A DNA stretch of 35,813 nt, taken from contig CAZNJB010000033.1 of the NCBI GenBank assembly GCA_964573255.1, positions 1 to 35,813 of the forward strand, in the 5' to 3' direction. Positions 9,042 through 18,052 of the stretch are shown one piece after another (positions within the stretch are counted from its first letter, which is position 1; the number at the start of each line of letters is the position of its first letter). Source of the stretch: CAYNUJ01 sp964573255 (GTDB lineage Bacteria; Bacteroidota; Ignavibacteria; Ignavibacteriales; Melioribacteraceae). The translations under genes and the position numbers were made by a program. The notes beneath the pieces were generated by a model that did not search any database, was not told where the DNA came from, and saw only the letters and a list, made by a program, of their open reading frames with translations.

Positions 9042-9928
9042 TATTCATCTCCCTCCATTTTTAATTTGGCAATATAAATGTTACCCTCTAGATCATGGAA
9101 AACAGCCTCCTTTCCATCATTCGACCATTGTGGATACATTTCAATAATATTCTCCGTATTGGTTAATTGTATTCTATTTTCACTAACTGTATCAAAAATC
9201 CAAATATCGGAATCTATGTATTTGTAGCCATCATCTACATCACTCATAAAAATCAAATATCTTCCATCCGGTGACCAATGGGCAAAGTGAGCATCTTTCC
9301 CGATGCTGTGAATGATATTTCCGTTTAGATCAATTATAAAAGAACCTTCCGTTCCGTAAGTAAAAACTATATACTTCTTATCCGGAGATAATTCCACCCA
9401 CACGTAAATTCCTTCACCGAACGGTTTAAGGATTTTAGTACTTCCATTTTGATGAAGAACAATTTCGGAATTTTCATTCGTTACAAATAAACTCGGTAAT
9501 TTTTTGTTAAGAGAATAAACTCTATTTTCTAACGCGTAAATAATTTCATCATCAACTTTTATTGGAGGCAATAACTTTCTGCTTTTTCCCTCTATAACTT
9601 CTGTCTTTTGGGAGAATAGATTATATTTTTTTAACGAGAAATATTTGCGTCCGTTTTCCAAAACATGTGTTCTAAAATACACCGTTTTATTTAACACTTG
9701 CGGAAAATACCCGGCGCCAAACTCCCCCGTAACAGTTATTAACTCATTTGTTTGTATATTGAATAAGAATAGTCCTCGATAATTTTCTTTAGACAAAAGT
9801 AATAATTCTGAATCTATGAATTTAGGATGAAAATACTTCCCATCTAAATCCAACTTACGAACTGTTTCGACAGAAATGCTTTGAGCAATAATTGACGTAG
9901 TTAATAATAAATACAATATAATTTTCAT
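9041..9928 (-). CDS. Secreted PD40/TolB-like beta-propeller protein
   Basis: This is a periplasmic or surface protein of 295 residues, starting MKIILYLLLTTSIIAQ, a clear signal peptide. Repeated beta-sheet blades include PD40-type motifs such as HWSPDGRYLIFMSD and YPQWSNDGKEAVFHD near the C-terminus, and LSPDKKYIVFTYG in the middle. These match the WD40-like propellers of the TolB C-terminal domain. The ATG at 9928 is chosen because AAGGA sits 10 bases upstream. An in-frame TTG at 9946 would place extra residues before the signal peptide and would overlap the preceding gene. The stop shares one base with the amidase start (TAATG). A protein-binding or sensor role is likely from the fold; no enzymatic residues are evident. 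Confidence 0.75.
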   Translation of the reverse strand: MKIILYLLLTTSIIAQSISVETVRKLDLDGKYFHPKFIDSELLLLSKENYRGLFLFNIQTNELITVTGEFGAGYFPQVLNKTVYFRTHVLENGRKYFSLKKYNLFSQKTEVIEGKSRKLLPPIKVDDEIIYALENRVYSLNKKLPSLFVTNENSEIVLHQNGSTKILKPFGEGIYVWVELSPDKKYIVFTYGTEGSFIIDLNGNIIHSIGKDAHFAHWSPDGRYLIFMSDVDDGYKYIDSDIWIFDTVSENRIQLTNTENIIEMYPQWSNDGKEAVFHDLEGNIYIAKLKMEGDE

Positions 9929-9932
9929 CAAT

Positions 9933-10838
9933 TTATATTCCTTCAAATTTATTAATTACAATGTTTCCCTGGTTATTTACAGTTAAAATATATTTATTAT
10001 TAGAAGAGAAAGAACAACTTTTTATTCCATTAAAATTAATAACTTCTTTTATTTTATTCCCACTCAAATCATAAATTATCAATTCCGAATTCATTAACTT
10101 CTGGTCCGAATAATCTTCCTTTATACCTGCCAGAAAACGTCCGTCGTTGCTAATTACCGGATAAGAAATATTTCCGGGTAATTTCATTTCAGAATTTTTC
10201 TTTCCCAAAAACAATCCTTTAGTTTTAAGATAATAAGCAATCAAACCATTTTTGTAATCCATCCAAATTATATCATCATTTTCCGGTAGTTTAACCTCTT
10301 CATTTAATTCATCGAAATATGATAATTCTTTACCTTCAAAGAAGAAATACCCTTCCGGTACTTCGGCTTCAATATCATTTAAATTTTTATTGAATATCCG
10401 GATATAATCATTGAACTTCACTAATAATTTGTTATCCAAATAATTCAAAAATTTTATTTTAGGAATTGAATCGGCTAAACAAGTTAATGAGGAATCAGAA
10501 CTGCAATAATAGTAGAGCGAATAAGACAAGCGCGGTGAATATACTTTAGTAATAAAAGCTATATCTTCATCAGCGAAAAGAAACTCGGTAACTTCGCCTT
10601 CGAATATTTTTATAATATCATCCGAGTTAACATCAATTAAATAAATTGCTTTACCCTTTTGCAGACCGGTTGCTGCTATAAATTTATAAGTCGGAGAAAG
10701 TATTGCCTTTTCGAACTGAATACCGTTAAATTGGAATCCTTTGTTTATAAAGGAAACTTTCTCGGAAGTTGCTTCTTCTTGGTTTTGCGAACAAGAAAGG
10801 AGGAATAATGATATTAACAGGATACTTGCTCTTCTCAC
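9933..10838 (-). CDS. Lipoprotein with probable beta-propeller fold, unknown function
   Basis: This is a 301-residue lipoprotein. The signal sequence ends in lipobox LLSC (C16), so the mature protein should be lipid-anchored. The rest is beta-rich with repeated short strands of the form YLIDVNSDDIIKIFEGEV, LIIYDLSGNKIKEV and ILTVNNQGNIVINKFEG. This pattern is typical of degenerate WD40-like propellers, though I cannot assign a named family. The start is GTG at 10838, which overlaps the preceding stop as TAGTG, so translation is probably coupled. It sits next to another propeller gene with similar length, and both lie between a secreted GH18 and a secreted amidase. A scaffolding or sensing role in that unit is inference. 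Confidence 0.65.
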   Translation of the reverse strand: MRRASILLISLFLLSCSQNQEEATSEKVSFINKGFQFNGIQFEKAILSPTYKFIAATGLQKGKAIYLIDVNSDDIIKIFEGEVTEFLFADEDIAFITKVYSPRLSYSLYYYCSSDSSLTCLADSIPKIKFLNYLDNKLLVKFNDYIRIFNKNLNDIEAEVPEGYFFFEGKELSYFDELNEEVKLPENDDIIWMDYKNGLIAYYLKTKGLFLGKKNSEMKLPGNISYPVISNDGRFLAGIKEDYSDQKLMNSELIIYDLSGNKIKEVINFNGIKSCSFSSNNKYILTVNNQGNIVINKFEGI

Positions 10839-11047
10839 TAAAATTTCACCCTTTCAGGTATTGAATCGGTTGTTGTATCTTTGCCGTAATCTTCCTTGTC
10901 TCTTTGATGAGCCGATTTGAAATCTTTCGGCTTTTTGAGAACAGAATCTGCAGCAACTTCCGTTTCTTCAAGCTTTTTATGCTCACTTTCCTTTTGGCTG
11001 CAAGAAATAAACGCTAAACATATGAGAAATAATATATATTTTTTCAT
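10838..11047 (-). CDS. Tiny lipoprotein, unknown function
   Basis: This is a 69-residue predicted lipoprotein with signal peptide MKKYILFLICLAFISC; C16 is the lipidation cysteine. The mature part is short, highly charged and rich in Lys, Glu and Asp (for example HKKLEETEVAADSV and HQRDKEDYGKDTTT), so it is probably unstructured. Its ATG overlaps the stop of the GH18 gene as ATGA, and its TAG overlaps the next GTG start. These two overlaps inside an operon argue that it is a real gene. Function is unknown. Confidence 0.65.
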   Translation of the reverse strand: MKKYILFLICLAFISCSQKESEHKKLEETEVAADSVLKKPKDFKSAHQRDKEDYGKDTTTDSIPERVKF

Positions 11048-13524
11048 TTTAACAACATCATCTTTTTAGATTTAATCTGCTGATCACCTTGGGAATTACT
11101 ATATATAACTTGATATATATACATACCTGAAGCCACTTTATTTCCATCATTATTGAGAGCTTTCCAAATAAATTGGTGACTACCGGCATTTAGATTATTG
11201 AATGATTTAGTGAAAATACTCTCACCCAAAGAATTGAATATTCGCAGAACTACTCTACCGCTAACCGGAAGACTGAATTTAATTGTCGTTTCAGGATTAA
11301 ACGGATTTGGGTAATTTTGATAGAGAGTAAATTGCCGCGGAATAATTTCTTCGTCTTCAACTTCAACTATTGTTGAAAACCAATCCAATATTCTTCCCAT
11401 CAATTCAATTCTTTTAGATTCGGGATAAATGGTTTCAAAAGGCACAGTCAAATAGATCAAACTTCCGTTTTTAGTACCCATCGGGAATGTTCCGTGAAAA
11501 GATATTCCCGCTACACCTTTCGCCGTAGTTACACCTACAAATTTTATTTCTTCATTTGCACCGTTAATTCCTCTTATTGCATCCGGCCAATCAACGTCAA
11601 ATGTACCGTGACTTCCGTTATCGAAGCTAAAAGATGACATCCCATCAAAAATACCACCTGCAATCGGTTCCGCATTGTAATAAGAAGAGCTTTCATTGTT
11701 GGGCGCATCAGCAACATAACGAGCTTTCAAATAATTTGCATAAAAATCGAGATCGTCTGGTGAGGAATAACTGCTTCTCCCTAAATCCCAACCGATTTCA
11801 GCACCACTAACAAACAGATTACCGCCATTATTCAAAAATGCCTTAACCGAATCTTGTTCAAATTGATTAAACGTTTCATCGGCAGTCGATTCATCACCCA
11901 AAATCCAGATTACAGTCTTATAATTCCTGAGAGATAACTTCCCGCGAAAAACAGCATCATTGGTAGTTGAAGCAAAAGAATATCCGTTTTCCAATATAGG
12001 AGTAGCATACATCCTTATATAATCGAAGGTATTGTTTGTATTCGCTGTTCTATCGAATCCATTTACCACCAATATTTTATTTTCATCTGGGGTTGCAGGA
12101 CACCCCGCCAATACTTCCGTGGCTTTGGAAACTCCGCCATTATTCTTTGCCGCAACTTTGAAATAATAGACATTTCCCGGCTGTAATCCTTCAACAATAA
12201 CATCATTCGAAACCACTTCCACAGTATCATTGAAATTTTTTCCATCTTGACTCATCATTAAAAGGAAACTTGTTGCTCTGCTGGGAATATCAAACTTTAT
12301 TCTCAATGTACTGTCAGTATCGGCAAGAATACGAAAAGATCCCGGGACACCGGGTGAAAGCACAACTCCGCTTCCGAATTTATAATCGAGCAAATTCCAT
12401 AATTCCTGCCTCGGACCGTCGTAACCCAGCGCCCACATTCCAACACCTTTTAAGTTCTTCGATATCACCAAATCATATTTTAATCCAATTGAAGAATCAT
12501 CGTCGAACCAAACTTGATTCCATTCACCGTCATTCCATCTATACCAGGGAACTTGATAAGTGGAATGCCATAACTTGCCGTAAACCTCCGATTGTGCTTG
12601 TGCGGTTCTAAAACGGGGAGAGTTAACATAATCAATTACACTGGAACCGGGAGAAGATGATTGGGTTTTGAAATAAATACCAAAATAAGGAACACCTAAA
12701 ATTAATTTTTCGGGTGTGCTATTTACAATGGCAGAATATTGCGAATTCAGAGTGTTTGAGACATTTATAGAACCACCGGTAAGAGGTGCACTCGGCCCGC
12801 TGTTATCACTCCATTTACCGAAGAAATCGTAGCCCATTATAAATAAATAATCACAAGCATTTGCCAAACCGACCAAATCCCATGAACCGCTCCAATTAAC
12901 TGCCGGTGAAGCAAAAGATACTTCCGCATCGGGATAATGAGCATGAATAGAATCGGTAAACTCTGACATAAAATTAACTATTTTACTTCTTCTATCAGAT
13001 GTATATAATCCTTCAAAATCAACATTTACACCGTCAATGCTATAAACTTGAAATTTGAGCAAAGTGTTTAAAATTAAATTCCTTTTTACGGTTTCATCCG
13101 TAATTATCTTCCTGATCTCATCTTTCCTAAAGTTTGTTAAGGTCATTATAATTTTCACACCGTTGGAATGAGCCTTGTTTATTACATCAGTCCAAGGCCA
13201 TTGTGCAGGATTAGATATATTCCCGGAAATAGATACCGGGAAATCGAAACAAGCAATATGTGTGAGTAAATCGTATCTAAAATATTGGTGACTTCCGCTA
13301 ACGTATTCCCAGTACGGGAAAAAACCGAAAACAGTTGTACTTAATTCTTTCTCCAAATTTTTATTTAAAGGAATAATAGGTTCATTTATGTAGGGATTAG
13401 TTGGAATTTTCGATTTATCGACTTTATATTTCTCTTTGTCCCAATAATGGATACCTCTCTCATCTTGCCCGAAAGAAAGGGATGCAACAAAAATTATAAC
13501 AAACAAGAACCACTTAAATCTCAT
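11044..13524 (-). CDS. T9SS-secreted glycoside hydrolase family 18-type protein
   Basis: This is an 826-residue exported hydrolase. The signal peptide (1-20, ending FGQ) precedes a GH18 TIM-barrel (about 60-385). The catalytic loop DGVNVDFE at 164-171 gives E171 as the acid. This DGVN form is closer to the YaaH/SleL-type peptidoglycan N-acetylglucosaminidases than to classical chitinases (DGxDxDxE). FnIII-like residues 393-475 follow. Next comes a Rossmann/GATase-like region (about 482-690, with KILVVNGFDRTANTN and FLNNGGNLFVSGAEIGWDL), a domain seen in other T9SS proteins of this group. The C-terminal sorting domain has FTLYQNYPNPFNPETTIKF and ends SKKMMLLK. It is the first gene of a five-gene overlapping operon ending with an amidase. 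Peptidoglycan or chitin as substrate is undecided; the amidase partner favours peptidoglycan. The start ATG has GGAG about 7 bases upstream. Confidence 0.85.
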   Translation of the reverse strand: MRFKWFLFVIIFVASLSFGQDERGIHYWDKEKYKVDKSKIPTNPYINEPIIPLNKNLEKELSTTVFGFFPYWEYVSGSHQYFRYDLLTHIACFDFPVSISGNISNPAQWPWTDVINKAHSNGVKIIMTLTNFRKDEIRKIITDETVKRNLILNTLLKFQVYSIDGVNVDFEGLYTSDRRSKIVNFMSEFTDSIHAHYPDAEVSFASPAVNWSGSWDLVGLANACDYLFIMGYDFFGKWSDNSGPSAPLTGGSINVSNTLNSQYSAIVNSTPEKLILGVPYFGIYFKTQSSSPGSSVIDYVNSPRFRTAQAQSEVYGKLWHSTYQVPWYRWNDGEWNQVWFDDDSSIGLKYDLVISKNLKGVGMWALGYDGPRQELWNLLDYKFGSGVVLSPGVPGSFRILADTDSTLRIKFDIPSRATSFLLMMSQDGKNFNDTVEVVSNDVIVEGLQPGNVYYFKVAAKNNGGVSKATEVLAGCPATPDENKILVVNGFDRTANTNNTFDYIRMYATPILENGYSFASTTNDAVFRGKLSLRNYKTVIWILGDESTADETFNQFEQDSVKAFLNNGGNLFVSGAEIGWDLGRSSYSSPDDLDFYANYLKARYVADAPNNESSSYYNAEPIAGGIFDGMSSFSFDNGSHGTFDVDWPDAIRGINGANEEIKFVGVTTAKGVAGISFHGTFPMGTKNGSLIYLTVPFETIYPESKRIELMGRILDWFSTIVEVEDEEIIPRQFTLYQNYPNPFNPETTIKFSLPVSGRVVLRIFNSLGESIFTKSFNNLNAGSHQFIWKALNNDGNKVASGMYIYQVIYSNSQGDQQIKSKKMMLLK

Positions 13525-13593
13525 TTACATCTCCGAAAAATATGTTTCTTAAATTTTACAAATTAAGACACAAAATACAATTAAATAGCTCAC

Positions 13594-13621
13594 ATTGAAA
13601 CAGTTTTTCATCTTACTTTTG
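13594..13621 (+). promoter_or_regulatory. Bacteroidota-type promoter for ferritin
   Basis: TACTTTTG at 13614-13621 matches the Bacteroidota -7 element TAnnTTTG exactly. ATTG at 13594-13597 lies 16 bases upstream, close to the expected -33 TTG. Transcription would begin near 13628, giving a leader of about 59 bases before the ferritin ATG. Seen by eye only. Confidence 0.45.
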
Positions 13622-13686
13622 TATAAAAAACTTTAATTAGATATTTTTAGAACAACAAACACCAAAAATACTGAAGGGGTAAAATA

Positions 13687-14193
13687 ATGTTAAGCGAAAA
13701 AATAACAAAAGGATTGAATGATCAATTGAATAAGGAAATATTTTCATTTTATTTGTATTTGTCGATGGCTGCATATTTAGAGAACAGCGGATACACAGGA
13801 ATGGCAAATTGGATGAAATTACAATCACAAGAAGAACATTTACACGCAATCAAATTTTATGACTATATTTTACAAGCTCGCGGAAAAGTTTTATTGGACA
13901 CAATCCCTAAACCAAAAACCGAATGGACAAGTCCAATGAATGTATTCGAAGAAGCGCTGGAGCATGAATTATTCATTACCGAATCGGTTAATAAATTGGC
14001 AGGATTAGCAAATTCAGAGAATGATTACGCAACACTTAATTTTGTCAATTGGTTCGTTACGGAACAAGTTGAAGAAGTTTCAACAGTTACGTCAATAATC
14101 GATAATTTTAAGATGATCGGAGATAACAAGAGCGCGTTGTTTATGCTCGATAGAGAATTAGGCGCTCGCCAACTTACACAAACTGATCAATAA
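13687..14193 (+). CDS. ftnA: Bacterial non-heme ferritin
   Basis: Ferritin is a 24-subunit iron store that oxidises Fe2+ to a ferric mineral core. The 168-residue length is normal for the FtnA family. The ferroxidase residues are at the canonical positions: E17 in NKEIFSFYLYL, E50 and H53 in QEEHLHAIKFY, E94 in LEHELFITES, and E126/E129-E130 in FVTEQVEEVST. The ribosome site AAGGGG is 7 bases before the ATG. A Bacteroidota-type promoter lies about 65 bases upstream. It is transcribed divergently from the GH18 operon. No Fur-box-like palindrome was recognised in the leader. Confidence 0.95.
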   Translation: MLSEKITKGLNDQLNKEIFSFYLYLSMAAYLENSGYTGMANWMKLQSQEEHLHAIKFYDYILQARGKVLLDTIPKPKTEWTSPMNVFEEALEHELFITESVNKLAGLANSENDYATLNFVNWFVTEQVEEVSTVTSIIDNFKMIGDNKSALFMLDRELGARQLTQTDQ

Positions 14194-14204
14194 TTTTTTT
14201 TAAG

Positions 14205-14239
14205 ATTGTTTCCTTAAATGTTATTTTTAACTATATTTG
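14205..14239 (+). promoter_or_regulatory. Candidate Bacteroidota-type promoter for rpmB
   Basis: TATATTTG at 14232-14239 fits TAnnTTTG, with a TTG at 14206-14208 about 23 bases upstream. It lies in the 87-bp gap between ferritin and L28 and would give a leader of about 35 bases. The long spacer lowers confidence. Confidence 0.35.
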
Positions 14240-14280
14240 AAATCTTGATTTTTTAAGAAAAGTATATTGGAGTAGATGAA

Positions 14281-14520
14281 ATGGCGAGAAGATGTCAGTT
14301 GACCGGAGTTGGACCCAAAAGTGGAAGTTCAATCTCTCACGCACATAATAAAACCAAAAGAAGATTTCTGCCGAACTTACAGAAAAAAAGAATTTGGGTT
14401 AAAGAACTCAACCGCTTCGTAACCGTTAAATTAAGCACCAGAGCTTTAAGAACAATTTCTAAAAACGGTACCGCTGAATTGGCAAAATTAATAAGAGACA
14501 AAAAAATTAAAGTATCATAA
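14281..14520 (+). CDS. rpmB: 50S ribosomal protein L28
   Basis: L28 is a small basic protein of the large ribosomal subunit. The 79 residues begin MARRCQLTGVGPKSGSSISH and include the family blocks HNKTKRRFLPNLQKKRIWV and VKLSTRALRTISKNG. Only one cysteine (C5) is present, so this is the zinc-free paralogue type. GGAG lies 9 bases before the ATG. The gene is monocistronic and is followed directly by a strong rho-independent terminator. Confidence 0.97.
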   Translation: MARRCQLTGVGPKSGSSISHAHNKTKRRFLPNLQKKRIWVKELNRFVTVKLSTRALRTISKNGTAELAKLIRDKKIKVS

Positions 14521-14529
14521 AGAAATTTT

Positions 14530-14554
14530 AAGCCCGGTTAGCCGGGCTTTTTTT
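14530..14554 (+). terminator. Rho-independent terminator after rpmB
   Basis: A perfect 8-bp stem AAGCCCGG/CCGGGCTT with loop TTAG is followed by a T-run. It begins 10 bases after the L28 stop codon. Confidence 0.9.
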
Positions 14555-14622
14555 ATTCCCATCTTTTTGAATTTCCGCAATGATTTATATAATTTGTTCC
14601 CCAAAAAAATTGGAGATTCGGT

Positions 14623-16002
14623 TTGAAATATATATTTCTTTTTCTACTGTTCATTGCCAGCCACTCTACAATAAAATCACAAACAGCTGCTCAGCTAAAA
14701 GAATATAAAAAACTCGCAAAAGATATAATCAGCAGAGCTCTTACCGAAGAAAAAGGTTACAAACTGCTGACTGAGCTATCAAAAATAGGATCGCGTTTAA
14801 GTGGTTCTCGCGGCTCATACGAATCAATTAATTGGGCCGAGGAAAGAATGCTTGACCTTGGAATGGATACCGTTTGGCTTCAAGAATGCCGGGTTCCTCA
14901 TTGGGTAAGAGGCGAAGTAGAATCATTGAGTATTATTGCCGATAGCAATAATAACAGGCCACTTGCGATAGCTGCGCTCGGCGGAAGCATCGGAACATCT
15001 GCTGACGGAATCACGGCTAACGTAATAGAAGTAACTTCTTTTGAAGATCTCGAAGCACACAAGGAATTGGTTAAAAACAAAATTGTTTTTTACAATTTCC
15101 CCTTCGATATCACTCAAGTGAATACCTTCAAGGGTTACAGTACAGCTGTCAAATACAGAGTGTACGGCGCAAGCAGAGCGGCAAAATTCGGCGCTTTAGC
15201 TGCAATTGTCAGATCAGTCGGGACAAATACGGATAACGTACCGCATACAGGTACGATGAGATACGATGAAAATCTGCCTAAAATTCCAACAGCTGCAATT
15301 GGAAATTTAGATGCAGATTATTTGAGCAGTGCGATAGCCGCAAATGATTCTTTAAAGCTCAATCTGAAATTATCCTGTAAAAATTTACCCGATACACTCG
15401 GTTATAATGTTATCGGTGAATTAAAAGGTTCCGAATTGCCGAATGAAATTGTTCTTATCGGCGGTCATTTCGATAGTTGGGATAAAGGGATAGGGATGCA
15501 TGACGACGGAGGACCTTGCATCCAAACTATGGAAGCAATTTATTTACTAAAGCAATTAGGTATTCGTCCAAAAAGAACCATCCGCTGTGTTCTTTTTGCC
15601 AATGAAGAAAACGGCGGAAGGGGAAGTAAAAAGTATGCTGAAGAAGCTGTAAAAGATTCTTCTATTTATCATTTAGCCGCACTAGAATCGGATCGGGGTG
15701 TTTTTACTCCGCGCGGTTTTTCCGTTACTGCCGATTCTGCCGTAATCGAAACGATGAGAAACTGGCTGCCAATATTAAATGAATGTTTAATCGATTGGAT
15801 TCGTCCAGGTGGAAGTGGAGCCGATGTTAGTAAAATAAAAAATGCAAAGGCTTTAATCGGTTTTGTACCAGATTCTCAAAGGTATATGGACTTACATCAT
15901 TCTGAAAAAGATGTCTTGGATGCAGTCCATCCGCGAGAAATGGAGTTAGGATCTGCTGCGATAGCCATACTTGCTCTGCTAATAAGTGATTTCGGCTTAT
16001 AA
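14623..16002 (+). CDS. Secreted M28 family aminopeptidase/carboxypeptidase Q-like
   Basis: This is a 459-residue exported di-zinc peptidase of family M28. The signal peptide is residues 1-19 (ending IKS). A PA-like inserted domain spans about 115-245. The zinc site reads H282 in IGGHFDSWD, D294/D295 in GMHDDGGPC, E328/E329 in FANEENGGRGS, D357 in LESDRG, and a histidine in MDLHHSEKDVLD near residue 429. This arrangement resembles plasma glutamate carboxypeptidase (carboxypeptidase Q). The start is TTG at 14623 with GGAG about 10 bases upstream, and it opens directly on the signal peptide. The gene follows the rpmB terminator, so it is transcribed separately. Confidence 0.88.
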   Translation: MKYIFLFLLFIASHSTIKSQTAAQLKEYKKLAKDIISRALTEEKGYKLLTELSKIGSRLSGSRGSYESINWAEERMLDLGMDTVWLQECRVPHWVRGEVESLSIIADSNNNRPLAIAALGGSIGTSADGITANVIEVTSFEDLEAHKELVKNKIVFYNFPFDITQVNTFKGYSTAVKYRVYGASRAAKFGALAAIVRSVGTNTDNVPHTGTMRYDENLPKIPTAAIGNLDADYLSSAIAANDSLKLNLKLSCKNLPDTLGYNVIGELKGSELPNEIVLIGGHFDSWDKGIGMHDDGGPCIQTMEAIYLLKQLGIRPKRTIRCVLFANEENGGRGSKKYAEEAVKDSSIYHLAALESDRGVFTPRGFSVTADSAVIETMRNWLPILNECLIDWIRPGGSGADVSKIKNAKALIGFVPDSQRYMDLHHSEKDVLDAVHPREMELGSAAIAILALLISDFGL

Positions 16003-16129
16003 GATATTTTAACGAGTCACAGCTATAAACTTTATAGCATTTTCGCTATCGAACAATAGTGTTTAAACTTTACAAATTGCATAAAGACCTGAATTACGTA
16101 GAAGGCTTATAAAACAGAGTAACATTTGA

Positions 16130-16170
16130 ATTAAAAAATAAAAAGCCGGGACAGGACACCCCGGCTTTCG
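16130..16170 (-). terminator. Rho-independent terminator for the DUF6600-like gene
   Basis: The inverted repeat AAAGCCGGG (16142-16150) and CCCGGCTTT (16160-16168) is followed, on the minus strand only, by TTATTTTTTAA. It therefore ends the minus-strand gene at 16198. The plus side lacks a T-run, so it is weak for the convergent M28 gene. Confidence 0.8.
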
Positions 16171-16197
16171 CGGCTTGTGAAGGGATGAAAATGAAAT

Positions 16198-17529
16198 CTA
16201 TCTCATTTTTACAGATTTTTTTCTCCTAACCGTTCTGTTTGATTGCGTATTTACTTTTTTTCTGTTATTTCTTTGTGTCGGTTTTGAGATTGTCAATTTT
16301 CTGTTCTCTCTGTTTGTTAATTTATTTTTAGAAACGACACTTCTAGTAGTGGATTTATATTTATTCTTTTTTTCTTTTTTTTGCCACGTCGTCCAACTGG
16401 GTTTCACATGAGGAATAATCTTTTTTGTAGGCTCTTCTTTCTTGGGCTTAACGTTTTTCACTCTGCCACTGTGTTTAGTTCTGCGTATATTTTCATTTTT
16501 GGCCCTTATGTTTTCAAGAATTTTCGAATTACCTCTTTTCCAACTTCTATTTTTAGCTTCATTTCTCTTATTGCCTCTGCTGTTTTCTCGCTCAATTCTT
16601 TTTCTATTTACAATTTTATCGGGCACATAATTTTTTTCAATTCTGTTAGAACCTTCATCATATCTAGAAGGCCTGCCTTTCGGATTGGTTACAAGAATTG
16701 AAGCCGTGATTTTATCACGGATTAATGAAGTTCTCTCAGCACGTTTAATCTTTTCTCTTTCGATTCTTCCATAATTTTTAATAGTTCTTTCGTCCGGTTC
16801 ATAAACTCTTATCACACTATTTCTATGACCGATATTTTTAGAATTTCTGGCATTAGTAAATACAATATCCCTAGTTCTAATTCTTCTCCCGGCTCTTCTT
16901 TCAACAAATTTCCGGTCAATTCCTCTATTGACTATTCTTCCGTCTCTGTAGGCATAATTTGTTCTGTATTTTGTTCTGGTAAAGAATCGATGAACATGAT
17001 TAGCACTTATGTAATAATCATAAACCCTATCGCTGCAGAATCTTCGATAATCTACAAAATGCCAGTGATAATAATCGTGATGCCAATTAACAGAGAAATA
17101 AATTCCTACATTTATACTAAAAGATGCGTAAGGAGGAAGAGGCGCCCAGCCGATGTATAAATCGTCGTATCTCCACTCTACCCAAGCTGGAGCCCATTCG
17201 TAATCTGGAATCCAAATCCATCCGTAATAATCATCGTAAATCCATCTTCCATAGTGATATGTGATCCATCCAAAAGGTTCGTACGAATCCCAATACCAAC
17301 CGTAACTCGTCCATTCCCATCTTCCTATGGAATATGGAGACCAGCTGTAATTTACTCTTACCGGACGCCATACTAAGAGATCTCCTTCCAGCTCTATCCA
17401 CTCGCCGTATGGGGAAAGTTCGTAATAGAAGTAATTAATATTTACACTATGATAGCTTAATAGCTTCCCTTCAGTTTCTTGAGTAAATGCTATAAGCGCT
17501 AAAAACAAAACTAATGCAAACTTTTTCAT
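16198..17529 (-). CDS. DUF6600-like secreted protein with aromatic repeats and basic tail
   Basis: This is a 443-residue exported protein with a signal peptide (MKKFALVLFLALIAF). Residues about 20-150 hold repeated Trp/Tyr-rich units, for example YYELSPYGEWIEL, SYGWYWDSYEPFGWITYHYG and YYGWIWIPDYEWAPAWVEWR. These match the DUF6600-type repeats of Bacteroidota and Proteobacteria. The rest is extremely rich in Arg, Lys and Asn and looks disordered. The ATG at 17529 is preferred because GGAGG lies 6 bases upstream. An in-frame TTG at 17541 is part of that ribosome site. No catalytic residues are evident. The basic tail could bind nucleic acid, anionic glycans or membranes (inference). Confidence 0.7.
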   Translation of the reverse strand: MKKFALVLFLALIAFTQETEGKLLSYHSVNINYFYYELSPYGEWIELEGDLLVWRPVRVNYSWSPYSIGRWEWTSYGWYWDSYEPFGWITYHYGRWIYDDYYGWIWIPDYEWAPAWVEWRYDDLYIGWAPLPPYASFSINVGIYFSVNWHHDYYHWHFVDYRRFCSDRVYDYYISANHVHRFFTRTKYRTNYAYRDGRIVNRGIDRKFVERRAGRRIRTRDIVFTNARNSKNIGHRNSVIRVYEPDERTIKNYGRIEREKIKRAERTSLIRDKITASILVTNPKGRPSRYDEGSNRIEKNYVPDKIVNRKRIERENSRGNKRNEAKNRSWKRGNSKILENIRAKNENIRRTKHSGRVKNVKPKKEEPTKKIIPHVKPSWTTWQKKEKKNKYKSTTRSVVSKNKLTNRENRKLTISKPTQRNNRKKVNTQSNRTVRRKKSVKMR

Positions 17530-18052
17530 TTTTTCCTCCAATGATGTTCACAACTATGTCGACAATTAATGTGCCAATAAAAAGAACTATCTTTGAAGCG
17601 TTTTCAGTGATTACTTTTTCAACTGTATATTTTTTAGGACAATTAGTGTATTAAGAAAATTTTAATGGCTTGAATGTTTTAAGTTTCTTCAGAATTTAAG
17701 AACCCTATACATCTCTCGAATTCATCCAAAAATAAACTAGTTTTGCCCTGGTGTCATTTGTTTTAGAAATGATGCGATCATCGAGTTCTCTCAATTTGAT
17801 TGTTGAAAATGTTTAGAATATCTGATTTCAAAACCGTAACTTCCTACAGCAAAGATCATTTAGAAGAGATTTCTTAGTAAACTAATAAACAGAGATCAAC
17901 TTGTTCATATTCACGTTTTCGCAATTTATTTTTATCCATTTATTTCAATGAAATATGCAATCGAGCTCTATGCCGTAAATCACATCGTAATTGGATAAAA
18001 CATAATGATTACTTAATTTATAAATATCATTAAAATCAATTTTAGGAGTAAA
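17530..18052. other. 523-bp intergenic region, no gene seen
   Basis: This gap separates two divergent genes and holds their promoters. I see no open reading frame of useful length, no tRNA and no strong hairpin. A Shine-Dalgarno AGGAG is present just before the M49-like gene. Confidence 0.5.

Noticed and set aside
9929..9946. Longer start (TTG at 9946) for the PD40 propeller protein
   Set aside because: It would use the ribosome site AAGGA as codons and put six residues before a well-formed signal peptide.
16021..16050. GCTAT/ATAGC hairpin as terminator of the M28 gene
   Set aside because: Short AT-rich stem with no T-run; too weak to call.
16381..17160. Open frames antisense to the DUF6600-like gene
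   Set aside because: Shadows of a biased Arg/Lys-rich gene; no ribosome sites or recognisable domains.
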